The translations under genes and the position numbers were made by a program. A stretch of 64,000 bases of DNA, from NCBI GenBank assembly GCA_951804985.1, contig OX638132.1, positions 44,740,791 through 44,804,790 on the forward strand, given 5' to 3'. The DNA is from Dryomyza anilis. Its lineage: Eukaryota; Arthropoda; Insecta; Diptera; Dryomyzidae. This document shows, piece after piece, positions 24,827-36,296 of the stretch; within the stretch, counting starts at the first letter, position 1; every line of letters begins with the position of its first letter. A model generated the notes under the pieces. That model made no database searches. It saw nothing but the letters and a program-made list of their open reading frames with translations, and was not told the DNA's origin.

Positions 24827-26733
24827 ACTAGCTGGAACCGTGCACGACTCGTGCCAAGATTTTGTGCATTCAAAGATATGGAGCGATTTTATTAATATAA
24901 AAAGCATTTATATGAGGGGCCCGTGCCCTCATATATGAGGGGCCCGTGCTTAGCTGTTGAAGTTTTTTATTGATTTTATAAATGTGGTAACCAAATAATA
25001 ATTCTCCGCCAAAACAACTTTTCGCAAATAATTCTACTTCGCTTCCCAGTAGAATTATTCCGAGTAGAAATCTTCCCCGAAAAATTCTTCCACATAGAAC
25101 GCTTTTCCGTAGAATTTCCCCGTAGAATTCTTCCTGGTAGAATTGTTCCCGGTAGAATCCTTTCCCGTAGAATTCTTCCCCGTAGAGTTTTTCCCAGTAG
25201 AAGTTTTAGTGTGGTGGGTTTTAATGTGGTGGGTTTCGGTGTGGTGAGTTTATGTGTGGTGAATTTTGGAGTGATGAGTTTAATTGTAGTGAGTTTTAGT
25301 GTGGTTTTAGTGTGGTGAATTTTAGTGTGGCGAGTTTTAGTGTGGTGAGTTTTAATGTGGTAAAATTTTAGTGTAGTGAGTTTTAGTGTGTTGAGTTTTA
25401 GTGTTGTGAAATTTTAGTGTGGTGAGTTTAGGTGTGGTTAATTTTAGTGTGCTGAATTTTCGTGTGTTGAGTTTTAGTGTGGTGAGTTTTAGTGTGGTGA
25501 ATTATAGTGTGGTGATTTTTAGTGTGGTGAATTTTAGTGTGGTTAGTTTTAGTGAATTTTAGAGTGGTGAGTTTTAAAATGGTGAATTATACTGTGATGG
25601 GTTTAAGTGTGGTGAATTTTAGTGTGGTGAGTTTTAGTGTGGTGAGTTTTGGTGTGGTGAGTTTAAGTGTAGTGAGTTTTAGTGTGGTGAGTTTTAGTGT
25701 GGTGAGTTTTAGTGTGGTGAGTTTTAGTGGTGAGTTTTAGAGTGGTGAGTATTGGTGTGGTGAGTTTAAGTGTGGAGAAATTTTGGTGTGGTGAGTTTTA
25801 GTGTGATGTATTATAGTTTTTCGGGTTTTAGTGTGGTGAATTTTAGTGTGATGAATTTAAGTGTGGTGAAATTTTAGTGAGGTGAGTTTAAGAGTGGTGA
25901 ATTTTAGTGTGGTGAGTTTTAGTGTGGTGAGTTTTGGTGCGGTGAGTTTAAGTGTGGTGAGTTTTAGTGCGGTGAATTTTAGTGTGGTGAGTTTTTAGTG
26001 TGGTGAATTTTAGTGTGGTGAGTTTTAGTGTGGTGAATTTTAGTGTGGTGAGTTTTAGTGTGGTGGATTTGTTTTTATTTTTCTTTCCTTTTTTTTGTTT
26101 TTCCATTAGTTTGGATTGTAGTTTTATGTGATTGGTTTTGTTTTTGTATTTTTGATTTTGATTTGTTTTGTGCTTATTTGCTTCTTTGCTTTTATTTTTT
26201 TTTTTTGTATATGAGTTTTTTGTTTCATGTTCGTAGCTGGTGAAAGTGCCGAGTTATATCGTATTGTAAGTTTAGGTGTTATGGTAGGTGCCACGCCTCT
26301 TTGCCCAATCCCGCCCATATATAGCCTATCATTCCTCCCAGACCATACCGCATCTGTGGTCAAAATTTGAAGAAAATCGGATTAGCCGTTTAGACGGAGA
26401 AGCGGAACAAACGTGATTGCTTTTGTTTTTGTATTTTGCTTTTGTTTTGTTTTGTGCTTTTGCTTTTTTGTTTTTAATTTTTTTTTTGTATTTGAATTTT
26501 TTGTTTCATGTTGGTAGCTGGTATAAGTGCCAAGTTATATCGTTTTGAAAGTTTATGTTGTATGGGATGTACCATGCCCCTTTGTCCAATCCCGCCCATA
26601 TATATCCTACATTCCTTCCATACCATACCGCATCTGTGGTAAAAATTTTATGAAAATAGGATGAGCCGTTTAGACGGAGATGTGGAACAAACAAACAAAC
26701 CAACCAACATTCAGATTTATTATATTAATAGGA
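24827..26733 (+). mobile_element. Composite repeat family A, copy 1
   Basis: It starts ACTAGCTGGAACCGTGCACG and ends near CAGATTTATTATATTAA, as do copies at 28565-29971 and, with a variant tail, 29972-30806. In order: a unique head with GTGCACGACTCGTGCC, a 15-bp array of the type GTAGAATTCTTCCCC, a long 15-bp array of AGTGTGGTGAGTTTT, a T-rich block, and a tail (GTAGCTGGTGAAAGTGCC, CCCGCCCATATATAG, GCCGTTTAGACGG, CAAACAAAC). The tail block occurs twice here, at about 26235-26420 and 26510-26715. Repeats with such ACTAGCTG..CCCG heads and AGCCGTTT..CAAACA tails are widespread in insects and are probably non-autonomous retroelement derivatives; the class is not settled. Confidence 0.6.
25038..26072 (+). 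repeat. Two adjoining 15-bp minisatellites
   Basis: About 25038-25200 consists of variants of TAGAATTCTTCCCCG; about 25200-26072 consists of roughly 58 variants of AGTGTGGTGAGTTTT. Both have a 15-bp period. Because 15 is a multiple of three, long frames of Ser-Val-Val-Ser-Phe appear; these are not genes. Confidence 0.85.
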
Positions 26734-26749
26734 TAGGATATATGTTCAT

Positions 26750-27062
26750 GTAGCCGCGGTAGCTCAGTGGTTAGTGCGTTGGACTGCGAGCCGAAAGGTC
26801 CCCGGTTCAAGTCTGGACTGGTGCTAACAACATCTTTCATAGAAACATTTTTCTATACCGCGCTACCTCTCGTCAGTAAATGGCAAACCTACGAGAGTAA
26901 AACAATTGCCTATGAAAAGCTCTCACCCGCCGTTCGGATTCGGCAATAAACTGTAGGTCCCACCACTTTGAGTACAAATATAACACGCACAGCTCAAAAT
27001 GGTGAGAGAGCTCGGCGGAAGTTTTATACAGAACTGCAGCGCCAAACTATTATTATTATTAT
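26750..27062 (+). mobile_element. tRNA-headed SINE, copy 3
   Basis: Full-length, inserted just right of family A copy 1. A and B boxes and (ATT)n tail are intact. Confidence 0.85.
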
Positions 27063-27469
27063 GTTCATAGTAAAGATCTATTATTATGAATAATTAAATA
27101 AAATCATGCTAATGTTTACTCATGCTTTATGTACAATATATTCATAAGTCATGCGTAAAAAAAAATCAGTGGAGTAATACATCACTTCAACTTATTTGTT
27201 TGTATAAATTCATATTTATTTTCAAATGACACATTTTTCACTTTATTCACTCACGTATGTATTCTATAGACTGCAGTTACGCCGTGGGTTTTCACAACTG
27301 GTGTGAATAGCGCATTATGCAAATTAATATGCAAGATGAAATACAAGTTTTGAATAAATATTAATAATTTCGCCAGTTATGATTAATATAAAATTTGTAA
27401 AATTAATAAATCCTATTCATAAAAATACATAGTGATTTACAGTTTTGTATGCATTACCTTTGCAATTTT
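27063..27469. other. No recognisable feature
   Basis: AT-rich spacer between a SINE and a mini-me fragment. Confidence 0.4.
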
Positions 27470-27770
27470 TATACCCTACACCTATGAGATACAGAGTATA
27501 TTAACTTTGTGCATATATTGTAACGCCCCTTAGGAGGCGTGTTCGGTATGGAAAAGTATATATATTCTTGATCAGCATCACTACCCGAGTCTGTTTAGCC
27601 ATGTCCGTATGTCTTGCTGTCTTGCTTCATTTTTTACCGTTTGTTTGCAGTGGACATTTTATCCACCAAAAGTGTAGGGTATTCCATAGTCTGGCCCGAC
27701 CGACTATAAAAGTCCACCCCATGTGACAGAACTTACCCATGTGACCTAACTATGGCCATGTGACCTAACT
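27470..27770 (+). mobile_element. Short, diverged mini-me/DINE-1-like copy
   Basis: It begins TTATACCCTACACCTATGAG, has the TATATATATTCTTGATCAGC core and a decayed GTCY run (about 27602-27633), and ends GTAGGGTATTCCATAGTC..GACCGACTATA. It lacks most of the 3' part of the longer copies. Confidence 0.6.
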
Positions 27771-27779
27771 AATCTATGG

Positions 27780-28131
27780 CCCGATATGCGTTGAAAACGA
27801 GTACAGAATTAGATGGAACGACGAACTCTATGAGCTCTACGCCGACATTAACATAGTCGTATTAGATTCCAGCGCCTACGCTGGCTTGTACATGTCGAAC
27901 GTATGGATGAAAGCGCTCGAGCAAAAAAGGTGTTCAATTCTGTACCCAGTGGTGGTTAACGTAGGAGAGGCCGGGCGATTCTCCGGTGGAGCGACCAAGT
28001 GCGAGACAACCTGACAACACTTGGAATGCAAAACTGGCGCCAGCGCGCGCAATGCAGAAACGACGCATTTATTGTTGTTGCCAAAACCCATCATCGGTTG
28101 TAATGGACAAATAAGTAAGTAAGTAAGTAAC
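27780..28131 (+). pseudogene. LINE ORF2 C-terminus with (TAAG)n tail
   Basis: Two readable blocks match the C-terminal segment of non-LTR retrotransposon ORF2. The first (about 27805-27860) reads RWNDELYELYADI. The second, in another frame from 27903, contains RMDE-like sequence, then RRRGR, LRWSDQVRDNLTTLG and NWRQRA, and ends with TAA at 28101-28103. A frameshift separates the blocks and one TAA interrupts the second. After the stop, TAAGTAAGTAAGTAAG gives a microsatellite-style 3' tail, so this is the true 3' end of a 5'-truncated insertion. A LINE RT fragment at 54396-54870 may be the same family. Clade not assigned. Confidence 0.65.
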
Positions 28132-28564
28132 TTTTCTAATTCATAAAGGCGAAAAGTACAAACTTATCTTTTCCCAACATTGTTCGCAAAACTTTGAGGA
28201 TTGCGTTTCTATAAAGTTTTCGGCCAGACTGACTATTGCTACTAGTGATCTAAATGTGTGAAGTGATTGCGTCATCGACTACACGATATCTGATTTCAAG
28301 TGAGAATTTGATAAACTCTTGAAACTATTCGATACTTCATTATGCGAAAAATATCAAAATTAACAAATACATTTACTGGACGCTGGCCTGGAACCCTTTA
28401 GTTCCAAACTTTTGTAATTATAAAAACAGTGGGCATAAAATATATAAAAAATTTCACGTGACTAGAATTTTTTCACGACATCACGTGACATTTAACATCA
28501 CCGTGTCCATTTTATTATATTTTTGTCAGTTTATGCACATTCAATTGGCCTGGCATATTTAAAT
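28132..28564. other. No recognisable feature
   Basis: AT-rich spacer, no supported frame. Confidence 0.4.
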
Positions 28565-29971
28565 ACTAGCTGGACCCGTGCACGACTCGTGCCAAGATTT
28601 TCTGAATTCAAAGATATGGAGCGATTTTATTAATATAAAAAACATTTTATTATTTATATGAAGGGCCCGTGCTTAGTTGTTAAAGTTTTTTTTATTGGTT
28701 TTATAAATGTGGTAACCAAATAATAATTCTCCGCCAAAACAACTTTTCTCAAAGACAATTCTTTCTCAGAATTGTTCCCGGTAGAATTCTTTCCCGTAGA
28801 ATTCTTCCCCGTAGAGTTTTTCCCAGTAGAAGTTTTAGAATGGTGGGTTTTAATGTGTGGTGAATTTTAGTGTGGTGAGTTTTAGTGTGGTGAATTTTAG
28901 TGCGGTGAGTTTAAGTGTGGTGATTTTTAGTGTAGTGAGTTTTAGTGTGGTGAATTATAGTGTGGTGGGTTTTAGTGTGGTGAATTTTAATGTGGTGTGT
29001 TTTAGTGTGGCGAGTTTTAGTGTGGTGAATTTTAGTGTGATGAATTTTAATGTGATGAATTTTATTGTGGTGAGTTTTAGTGTAGTGAATTTTATTGTGG
29101 TGAGTTTTAGTGTAGTGAACTTTAGTGTGGTGAGTTTTAGTGTGGTTAATTATAGTGTGGTGGATTTTAGTGTGTTGAATTTTAGTGCGGTGAATTTTAA
29201 TGTGGTAAGTTTTAGTGTGGTAAATTTTAATGTGGTGAAATTTTAGTGTGGTGAGTTTTAGTGTGGTGAGTTTAAGTGTGGTGAGTTTTAGTGTGATGAA
29301 TTTTAGTGCGGTGAGTTCTAGTGAGTGAGTTCTAGTGTGGCGACATTTGAGTGTGGTGAGTTTTAGTGTGGTGAGTTTTTGTGTGGTGAGTCTTAGTGGG
29401 GTGAGTTTTAGTGTGGTGAGTTTTAGTGTCGTGAGTTTTGGTGTGGTGAGTGTAAGTGTGGTGAGTTTTAGTGTGGTGAATTTTAGTGTGCTGAGTTTTA
29501 ATGTGGTGAATTATAGTGTGGTGGGTTTTAGTGTGGTAAATTTAAGGATGAATTTTAGTGTGGTAAGTTTTAGTTTGGTTAGTTTTAGTGTGGTGAGTTT
29601 GTTTTTCTTTTTCTTTCCTTTTGTTTTGTTTTTCATTTAGTTTGGATTGTGTTTTATGTGATTGGTTCTGCTTTTGTATTATTGCTTTTGTTTTGTTTTG
29701 TGCTTTTGCTTTTTTGTTTTTACATTTTTTTTTTGTATTTGAGTTTTTTGTTTCATGTTCGTAGCTGGTGAAAGTGCCGAGTTATATCGTTTTGAAAGTT
29801 TAGGTTGTATGGGAGGTGTCACGCCTCTTTGTCCAATCCCGCCCATATATAGCCTATCATTCCTTCCAGACCATACCGCATCTGTGGTAAAAATTTCAAG
29901 AAAATAGGATCAGCCGTTTAGACGGAGTAGCGGAACAAACGTACAAAGGAACAAACAGATTTATTATATTA
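28565..29971 (+). mobile_element. Composite repeat family A, copy 2
   Basis: Same head, 15-bp arrays (about 28770-28830 and 28835-29610) and tail as copy 1. It abuts copy 3 directly: its terminal TTATTATATTA is followed by the ACTAGCTGG start of the next copy at 29972. Confidence 0.65.
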
Positions 29972-30806
29972 ACTAGCTGGACCCGTGCACGACTTGTGCC
30001 AAGATTTTGTGAATTAAAAGATATGAAGCTATTTTATTAATATAAAAAACATTTTTAGTATTTATATCAGGGGCCCGTGCTTGGCTATGGATGTTTTTTT
30101 ATTGGTTTTATAAATGTAGAAACCAAATAATAAATCTCCGCCAAAACAACTTTTCTCAAAGACTATTTTTGCTCAGACTGCCCCGTAAAATTCTTCTCCA
30201 TAGAACGTAGAATTGTTCCCGGTAGAATTCTTTCCGTAGAATTCTTCTCCGAAGAATTTTAATGTGGTGAGTTGAAGTGTGGTGAGTTTAGATGAGGTGA
30301 ATTTTGTTGTGGTGAGTTATAGTGTGGTAAGTTTTAGTGTGGTGAGTTTTAGTGTGGTGAGTTTTAGTGTGGTGAATTTTATTGTGGTGAGTTTCAGTGT
30401 GGTGAATTTTATTGTGGTGAGTTTTAGTGTGGTGAGTTTTAGTGTGGTGAGTTTTAGTGTGGTGAGGTTTAGTGTGGTGAGTTTAATTATGGTGAGTTTC
30501 ATTATGGTGAGTTTTAATGTGGTGCGGTTGCTTTTGTATATTTTTGAGTTTTTTGTTTCATCTTCTTTGCTTGTGTATGTGCCGAGTTATGTCGTTTTGA
30601 AAGTTTAGGTTGTATGGGAGGTGCCACGTCCTTTTGTCCAATCCCGCCCATATATAGCCTATGACACCCTCCGGACTCTATAATATCCTGGTGCAAAATT
30701 TCAGTTAAATCGGTTTAGCGGTTTAGACGTGATGCTGGAACAAACAGACAGACAGACAGACCGACAGACTGAGAGACGGACCAAGAGTTTTATATATATA
30801 GATAGG
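29972..30806 (+). mobile_element. Composite repeat family A, copy 3 (short array)
   Basis: Head as in copies 1 and 2, but the AGTGTGGTGAGTTTT array is only about 285 bp (30245-30530). The tail is a variant: it ends CAGACAGACAGACAGACC and TTTTATATATATAGAT rather than CAGATTTATTATATTAA. A SINE follows at once. Confidence 0.6.
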
Positions 30807-30809
30807 ATA

Positions 30810-30999
30810 ATAATAATAATAGTTTGGCGCTACAGTCCTGTATAGAACTTCGGCCGAGCTCTCTCACCATTTTGAGCTGTGCGTGTTATATTTGTACTCA
30901 AATTGGTAGGTCCCAAAGTGGTAGGCCCCAGTCCAGGCGTGAACCAGGGACCTTTCGGCTCGCAGTCCAACGCACTAACCACTGAGCTACTTAGGCTAT
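30810..30999 (-). mobile_element. tRNA-headed SINE, copy 4 (internally deleted)
   Basis: Inverted copy with tail (TAATAATAATAG) at the left and tRNA-like head at the right (CCACTGAGCTAC is the inverted A box). About 120 bp of the body is missing relative to full copies. Confidence 0.8.
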
Positions 31000-33900
31000 A
31001 TTTAAATATGTGTGTTTTATTTACATTTGTAGTTTAAAATTAACATAAGAACTAAATACTTGAAAATTCGGTTTTGAAATTATCATCTGTAGCGATTTTA
31101 GTACCGATATGAATATATGTAGTATTTACATCACTAATTGCTACGCGCAACGAAAAGTACAGACTTATGATTTCTCAAGTGCTCGAATAGAGTGCACCCG
31201 AATTGCGTATAGCAATCAGTATTGTTGACATGCACCGAAAATTTTGATGACAATCCCAGGAAACGCAAAGACCAATTGTTGCAAAGACCAAAATATGTGA
31301 ACAATGCTGGGAAAACGTAAGTGTAGTGTTCTTCTTTATGAATTTGGTAAGAACTATTTTTAAAAATGCATACTTTTTATTTTTTATTGACAATCAAAAT
31401 TAAATAATAATTAAAATTTCCTAATTATTTTTCGTAAGTCAAAAAAATAAAAAAAAACGAAACAGTAGATATGTTATTCAAATTTAGCTTTATTTTCAAA
31501 ATTGTAAATATAGTAAGCAAAATTTTAGATTAATAAGTACTACCCATAAATTCATTTAATTTTTTTATAAATGCCAGTATATTCCATGTATGTATATTCT
31601 ATATATGTATATATTTTAATTTTTATAAAATATACTCTCATAATTTGTCAATAACAACAAACATTCCCGAAATGCGGGCTTTTAACACTTTAATATTGTA
31701 ACCTTAATTTTTATGACTAATTTTTCTTGTCAAAAAAGAATTCAGACCGAAATGAATGCATTCTTTTGTGGATGCATTCATTTTAAAGACATTCTGAATG
31801 GGAATACAAGCGTTTGAATTCCCATTCTTTTGACAAAAATGAATGCATTCATTTTGAATACCCATTCTTTTCCATTTTTTAGGTGAATGCATTCCCAAAA
31901 GAATGCATTGTTTAACAATTCTGGAATCGACCATTACATATCAAAAAAGTCCATTTATTACAAGCAGACAATTTATATGTAAGAGTATGAGAGCGGGATG
32001 TGAGGAACAGAGTATGTAAGTTCATTTTTCGTCAGACGTACGAATTATTTTGTGGATTATTTTCGTAAAATATACATATTCAAACATAAACATATTTCGT
32101 AATTTTACGAAAGTTCATTCGTACAATGTACGCATATTTTCGTGTTCCATTTTAGCAAAAAAAAAAAATGAACTTAAAGTTATAATCAAACAAATATTGA
32201 TTTTATTTTGGTTCTAAAATCAGAGGGATGTCCGACATATTTTAAAAAAATGTATGGTGTCCCACGACTTTGGTTTGAAAGTATTTCAGGCTAGGCGTGC
32301 GATATGTATATGAATATTATTATATAAAAAAATTTACAATTTAAATAATTAAATATAATTACTACTTAATTTAATAATATATGTGTATGTATGTTTTTCT
32401 CGCCTGTCAAAGCGAACTTCTTTTTACTCATGAAATCTTACATTTTTAATGCAATTGCCAAATATAGTTTCCATCTTTTTTATTATGTATTTAGTATAAT
32501 ATTTCTACTTGTAAAATTCATATAATATTTGTCAGTTTAATACACATAAAAATTATATTTAGTATCTCTTTTCCACATAAATCTGTATAAAATTGGTATA
32601 AAAACATATAAATAATTTTACATATGTAGCGATTTCGATCGTGTATAAATAAATTATTTGTGATATATTGTTTAATTGTGTAAAAGTGAACTCACCTCCC
32701 TGATCATCTAGAGCCACCAGGGTACGAATCCCGGCTTCCTTGCTCTGGTGTGCGTAAAAACGAATAAGTAGTAAAAGTGTATTAATTAGTGTTATCAATG
32801 TATTTTAAAATATTTGTTAAATAGGTATTTAATATAATAACTGATAGCAATATAATGTTTTTATTGGAAGTCAGTGTAACAGGCAATTTTTATGAATGTC
32901 TTGCATATTTTCACTTGTACCTGAAAGAACAGGAAAAACCATAAGAATATTTGAACCATTTTGGATCATGTTTTTTTAATTTCTGCTAGATAAAACTCAT
33001 GTTTTTTCCTTTTATTTTAACTGTGCTCGTGTTAGTTTTAGTTGTAGTCTTAGTTTTTTATTATTAATAAAAAAATAATATGATCTGCATATAACAAATA
33101 TTTTGTATATGCTCTGTGCATGAAATAAAAAAAAATCAAAATAGTTAAACTTCCAAAACCGTGTATAGTGATCGTATCTTTTATGTCGCAAAATTGGATG
33201 ACTTTTATTATGTGCTTTTTTTGTGTTTTGTATGTTATACCACATATATATGCACAGTGAATGCATTGGTCGAATTGAAATTTTCAATTTTCTATAATTG
33301 GCGCGCATTCATCATTTCTAAAATTGATTGTTTCAATATTGAAAGCAATTCTTTCCTTTCATTTAAATTGGTTTTTTTTTTATGAAGCGCATTATAATGC
33401 CTCTCAACACAACATTTTTTACATACAACTTCCGTACGACCACAAACTACATTCTGCTTTATAAAAAAAATCTTAGTGAATAAATATTTGTATTTCCACA
33501 CAATTAAAAACATGTTATTTAAATTTAACTTAAAATATAATTAAAAAAAGGTTAATTATAAAAAACAAAATAAAAAAAAGATGTAAATATTTAATTAAAT
33601 ATTTTTATAGTGTGCAAAAAAAAAGTAAATAATAGAGCAGCGGTTATGCTTGCATGACAGCTCAACAGAGACTGACGCGCTTTCGTTGTGACAGCTCTAT
33701 GTATACGTATACAACACAAAAAAGCTCAAATGCACGCGTGCATGCAAATGCCTGATTTTTTATTTATTTCGTTCGTCTCAATACAAGAGTGGTTTAGGAA
33801 AAATAAAATTCGGAAAACCTCGAAGGAAAATCTGGAAAATCGAAGAAAATTGAAACTTGTTCATCTGCCGACGTAGGCGCACATTCAAAATTAAAAAATT

Positions 33901-34329
33901 GTATTAAACATAACGTTAAATTTATCAATATGAAGCATTTAATTATAAAGGTATTAAAAATAGTAAGAACACTTCTAATCTGAAATTGTCGTTGTCGTAA
34001 AATCAAACCGAATTTAAGAATATTTTATATTAGAATAGTTGCAATATTCCAAAACTATACAAATAGGAAAAAATTCGTAATTATTCAGATGATTACACTG
34101 TTCTACAAGGATTTTATTATAGAATGAAACCTATCATTTCAGGTAGATTTCGTTCGCCTAATTCTTGCTGTGTACTCAGAATTTGCCCACGAAATTTGTG
34201 TTAAAAAGTGTGTCGATAGAGTAATTTATAACAATTGAAATTGAGAAAATTGCAAATGATTCAGGTTCCGGTTCCAGCATAAACAAATTATTAGGATTCT
34301 TATTCCTGTGCCACACATAAATACATTTT
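31000..34329. other. Long AT-rich stretch without identified genes
   Basis: No frame is supported. Two local features stand out: a cluster of GAATGCATTC palindromes at 31754-31910, and near 32715-32740 a tRNA T-arm-like GGGTACGAATCCCGG with no recognisable tRNA around it. About 34262 starts GGTTCCGGTTCC-type sequence like that inside 48810-49644. Confidence 0.4.
31754..31910. repeat. Cluster of GAATGCATTC palindromes
   Basis: Perfect GAATGCATTC occurs at 31754, 31841 and 31884, with near matches at about 31771 and 31901. Each is a 10-bp perfect dyad. Meaning unknown. Confidence 0.6.
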
Positions 34330-34553
34330 AAATTTGTTCCGATTCCGAATACAATATCTAAACCGGTACCCAGCTATGTTCCTCGTAATCAAACGATTTA
34401 TGCATGAACCGTCGGCGTGTGAAAAATATATATATAATAATTAAATTTGTTGCGATTCCGAATACAGTATCTAAACCGGTTCCCAGCTATGTTCCTCGTA
34501 ATCAAACGATTTATGTATGAACGGTCGGCGTTTGAAAAATATATAAATAATTA
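34330..34553. repeat. Tandem duplication, 113-bp unit
   Basis: The segment from AAATTTGTTCCGATTCCGAA to a GGCGTGTGAAAAATATATA block is repeated immediately from 34443 with a few substitutions (for example TTGCGATT for TTCCGATT). Confidence 0.8.
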
Positions 34554-35097
34554 ATTTTTTGTTATTTCCATTTTATTTGTTACAAATTTCATTAGGAAAA
34601 TCTGAATATCTTTTGCTAATTTCTTAATATCAATTCACTTTAGAATTTTTCAATTTGAAATTTAAAAATCTCGATTCTATTTGGAATTTTTTCAATTTTG
34701 AATGGAAAAATCTTAATTTTATTTGGAATTTTTGCAATATTATTTGGAATAATCTGAATTTAAAATGAAATATCTCAATTTCATTTGTAATTTTCTCAAT
34801 TGAAACATAATTAAAAACACAATAATACTTCACGAAATATGCAGTACATTTCCCAATTTCGTTTTTTGTGTGTCAAAATTTTCAAAAATTTCAGTTCAGT
34901 TGCTCAGGAGCATTCGTTAAAGGCGGATGTGTAAAACATTTTATTTAACGCTATTAGGCCTGCTGAGTCAAATACACATAATGCGTATGTTTTTGCACTC
35001 ACAATATTTCAGTATGAAATTGTATATCGCTACATGCATTTTAATCAAATATTTTATAAACCAACTTTAAAAAATATTTAAAAAAAAATTCAGTAAA
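34554..35097. other. No recognisable feature
   Basis: AT-rich sequence with a degenerate ATTTGGAATTTTT-type local repetition at about 34630-34800, otherwise nothing. Confidence 0.4.
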
Positions 35098-35860
35098 ATT
35101 CAGCACACAAGTATAGAAAACCTGAGTTTAACGCTACACGTAGTGTCACTTGAACAAGGGATGCCAGCAGATATAATAGTCGGGCGTGACAATCTCTGGA
35201 ACAGATCAATAATAAAAACGTTGAATAAAAAATTAAAATTTTGTGATGAAGACAAAAATCACATTGTTAAATTTCCTTTAAAATCATTACAAAACATAGA
35301 AAATATTAATTTTAATCAGCAAGTCAGGGTTCAGCCCAGAACGGCCATGTTTGTATCATTGTCGCTAAAAACAAGAATTCCTATCGTTTTGTTCCATAAA
35401 CAGGAAATTAAGTTGGGAGTATATTTGGGACGGAATTTAACAAATATTAGAAGGAATAGAGTATATGCATCAATTTTAAATGCTACAGATAAAGAAATTA
35501 CCATTGATAGCAATTTCAAGCCACTATTTTCAAATTTTAACAAATATAAAGAAGCAACAAAAGAGAGTTTCACAATAAATACTATAAACGCGGTTAATAT
35601 AAAAAATAGAACTGGTAGATTATTAAAGAATGTAAAAATCGACGAATCATTGAATATAGAGAAAGTTTCATCTTTGCAAAATATTTGCTTGTCATATCAT
35701 GACGTTTTTCATTTGGAAGGAGATGAATTAACATTCACTCCGATATTAAAACATGAAGTACCACTTTTCAAAGAATACTAACAGGTTTACAGGGTATTAA
35801 CTGTTTTGTTTATTTAGATGACATAGTGGTATATGGAAATAAGAACATAATTTGAAATTA
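35098..35860 (+). pseudogene. Protease/RT linker and RT scrap (family G copy 2)
   Basis: An open frame from about 35100 to 35779 matches the segment after the protease in copies 1 and 3 (HVVSLEQG, IVGRDN, IPIVLFHKQEI, NRVYASILNAT, NICLSYHDVFHLEGDEL, TPILKHEV). It then jumps to the sequence just before the RT catalytic motif: about 35790-35845 reads the LTGLQGI to YLDD-type stretch in another frame. So most of the RT fingers and palm are deleted. The protease active site lies left of the truncation point and is absent. Confidence 0.7.
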
Positions 35861-35907
35861 AAAGGACGCTAAGTTCAATGAAAATTCGATCCAATTTTGA
35901 ATCAACC

Positions 35908-35911
<4 letters not shown>

Positions 35912-35979
<68 letters not shown>
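35912..35979. repeat. (TA)n microsatellite
   Basis: TA run in family G copy 2, probably equivalent to that at 12797-12877 in copy 1. Confidence 0.85.
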
Positions 35980-35983
<4 letters not shown>

Positions 35984-36109
35984 TATAGAGATATATAGAT
36001 GGGGAAATATAACGGGTATTTTATTTTTGAAGAAGATAAAAAAAAAATAAAAAGAGATAAAAAAAGGGAATTAAAATTTAAAAAAAGGAAATAAAAAAAT
36101 GATGGGTAC

Positions 36110-36230
36110 TGTAGAAACACGTTAGTTCACTTACTCGTTTGCTCTCAATTGAACGTTTATTTGATAGATTATTTTTAACATACTTTATATTATAATTTTA
36201 ATAGTATCTCAAATACTGCAGGATACTACA
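36110..36230 (-). mobile_element. 3' LTR of the mag-like element (121 bp)
   Basis: TG..CA ends with 5-bp inverted TGTAG/CTACA and an AATAAA on the minus strand (within AAATAAACG). Nearly the same sequence is the 5' LTR at 41990-42109. No strong purine tract is visible just upstream of it on the minus strand. Confidence 0.8.
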
Positions 36231-36296
36231 TCATTTGTCTCATTTATAACAAAAATATATAATAAACGAAATAGCTCTGTTAATAATTTATTTTGA

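Noticed and set aside
26767..26949. Open frame starting MVSALDCEP (also at 61199)
   Set aside because: It lies wholly in the tRNA-headed SINE and recurs wherever the SINE is intact.
28857..30608. Long open frames rich in Ser-Val-Val-Ser-Phe (also 25537-25740)
   Set aside because: They come from a 15-bp minisatellite whose period is a multiple of three; start and end coincide with the array, not with gene signals.
32559..32798. tRNA gene or protein near a GGGTACGAATCCCGG T-arm-like sequence
   Set aside because: No A box or acceptor stem is recognisable around it, and the overlapping 79-codon frame has no motif.
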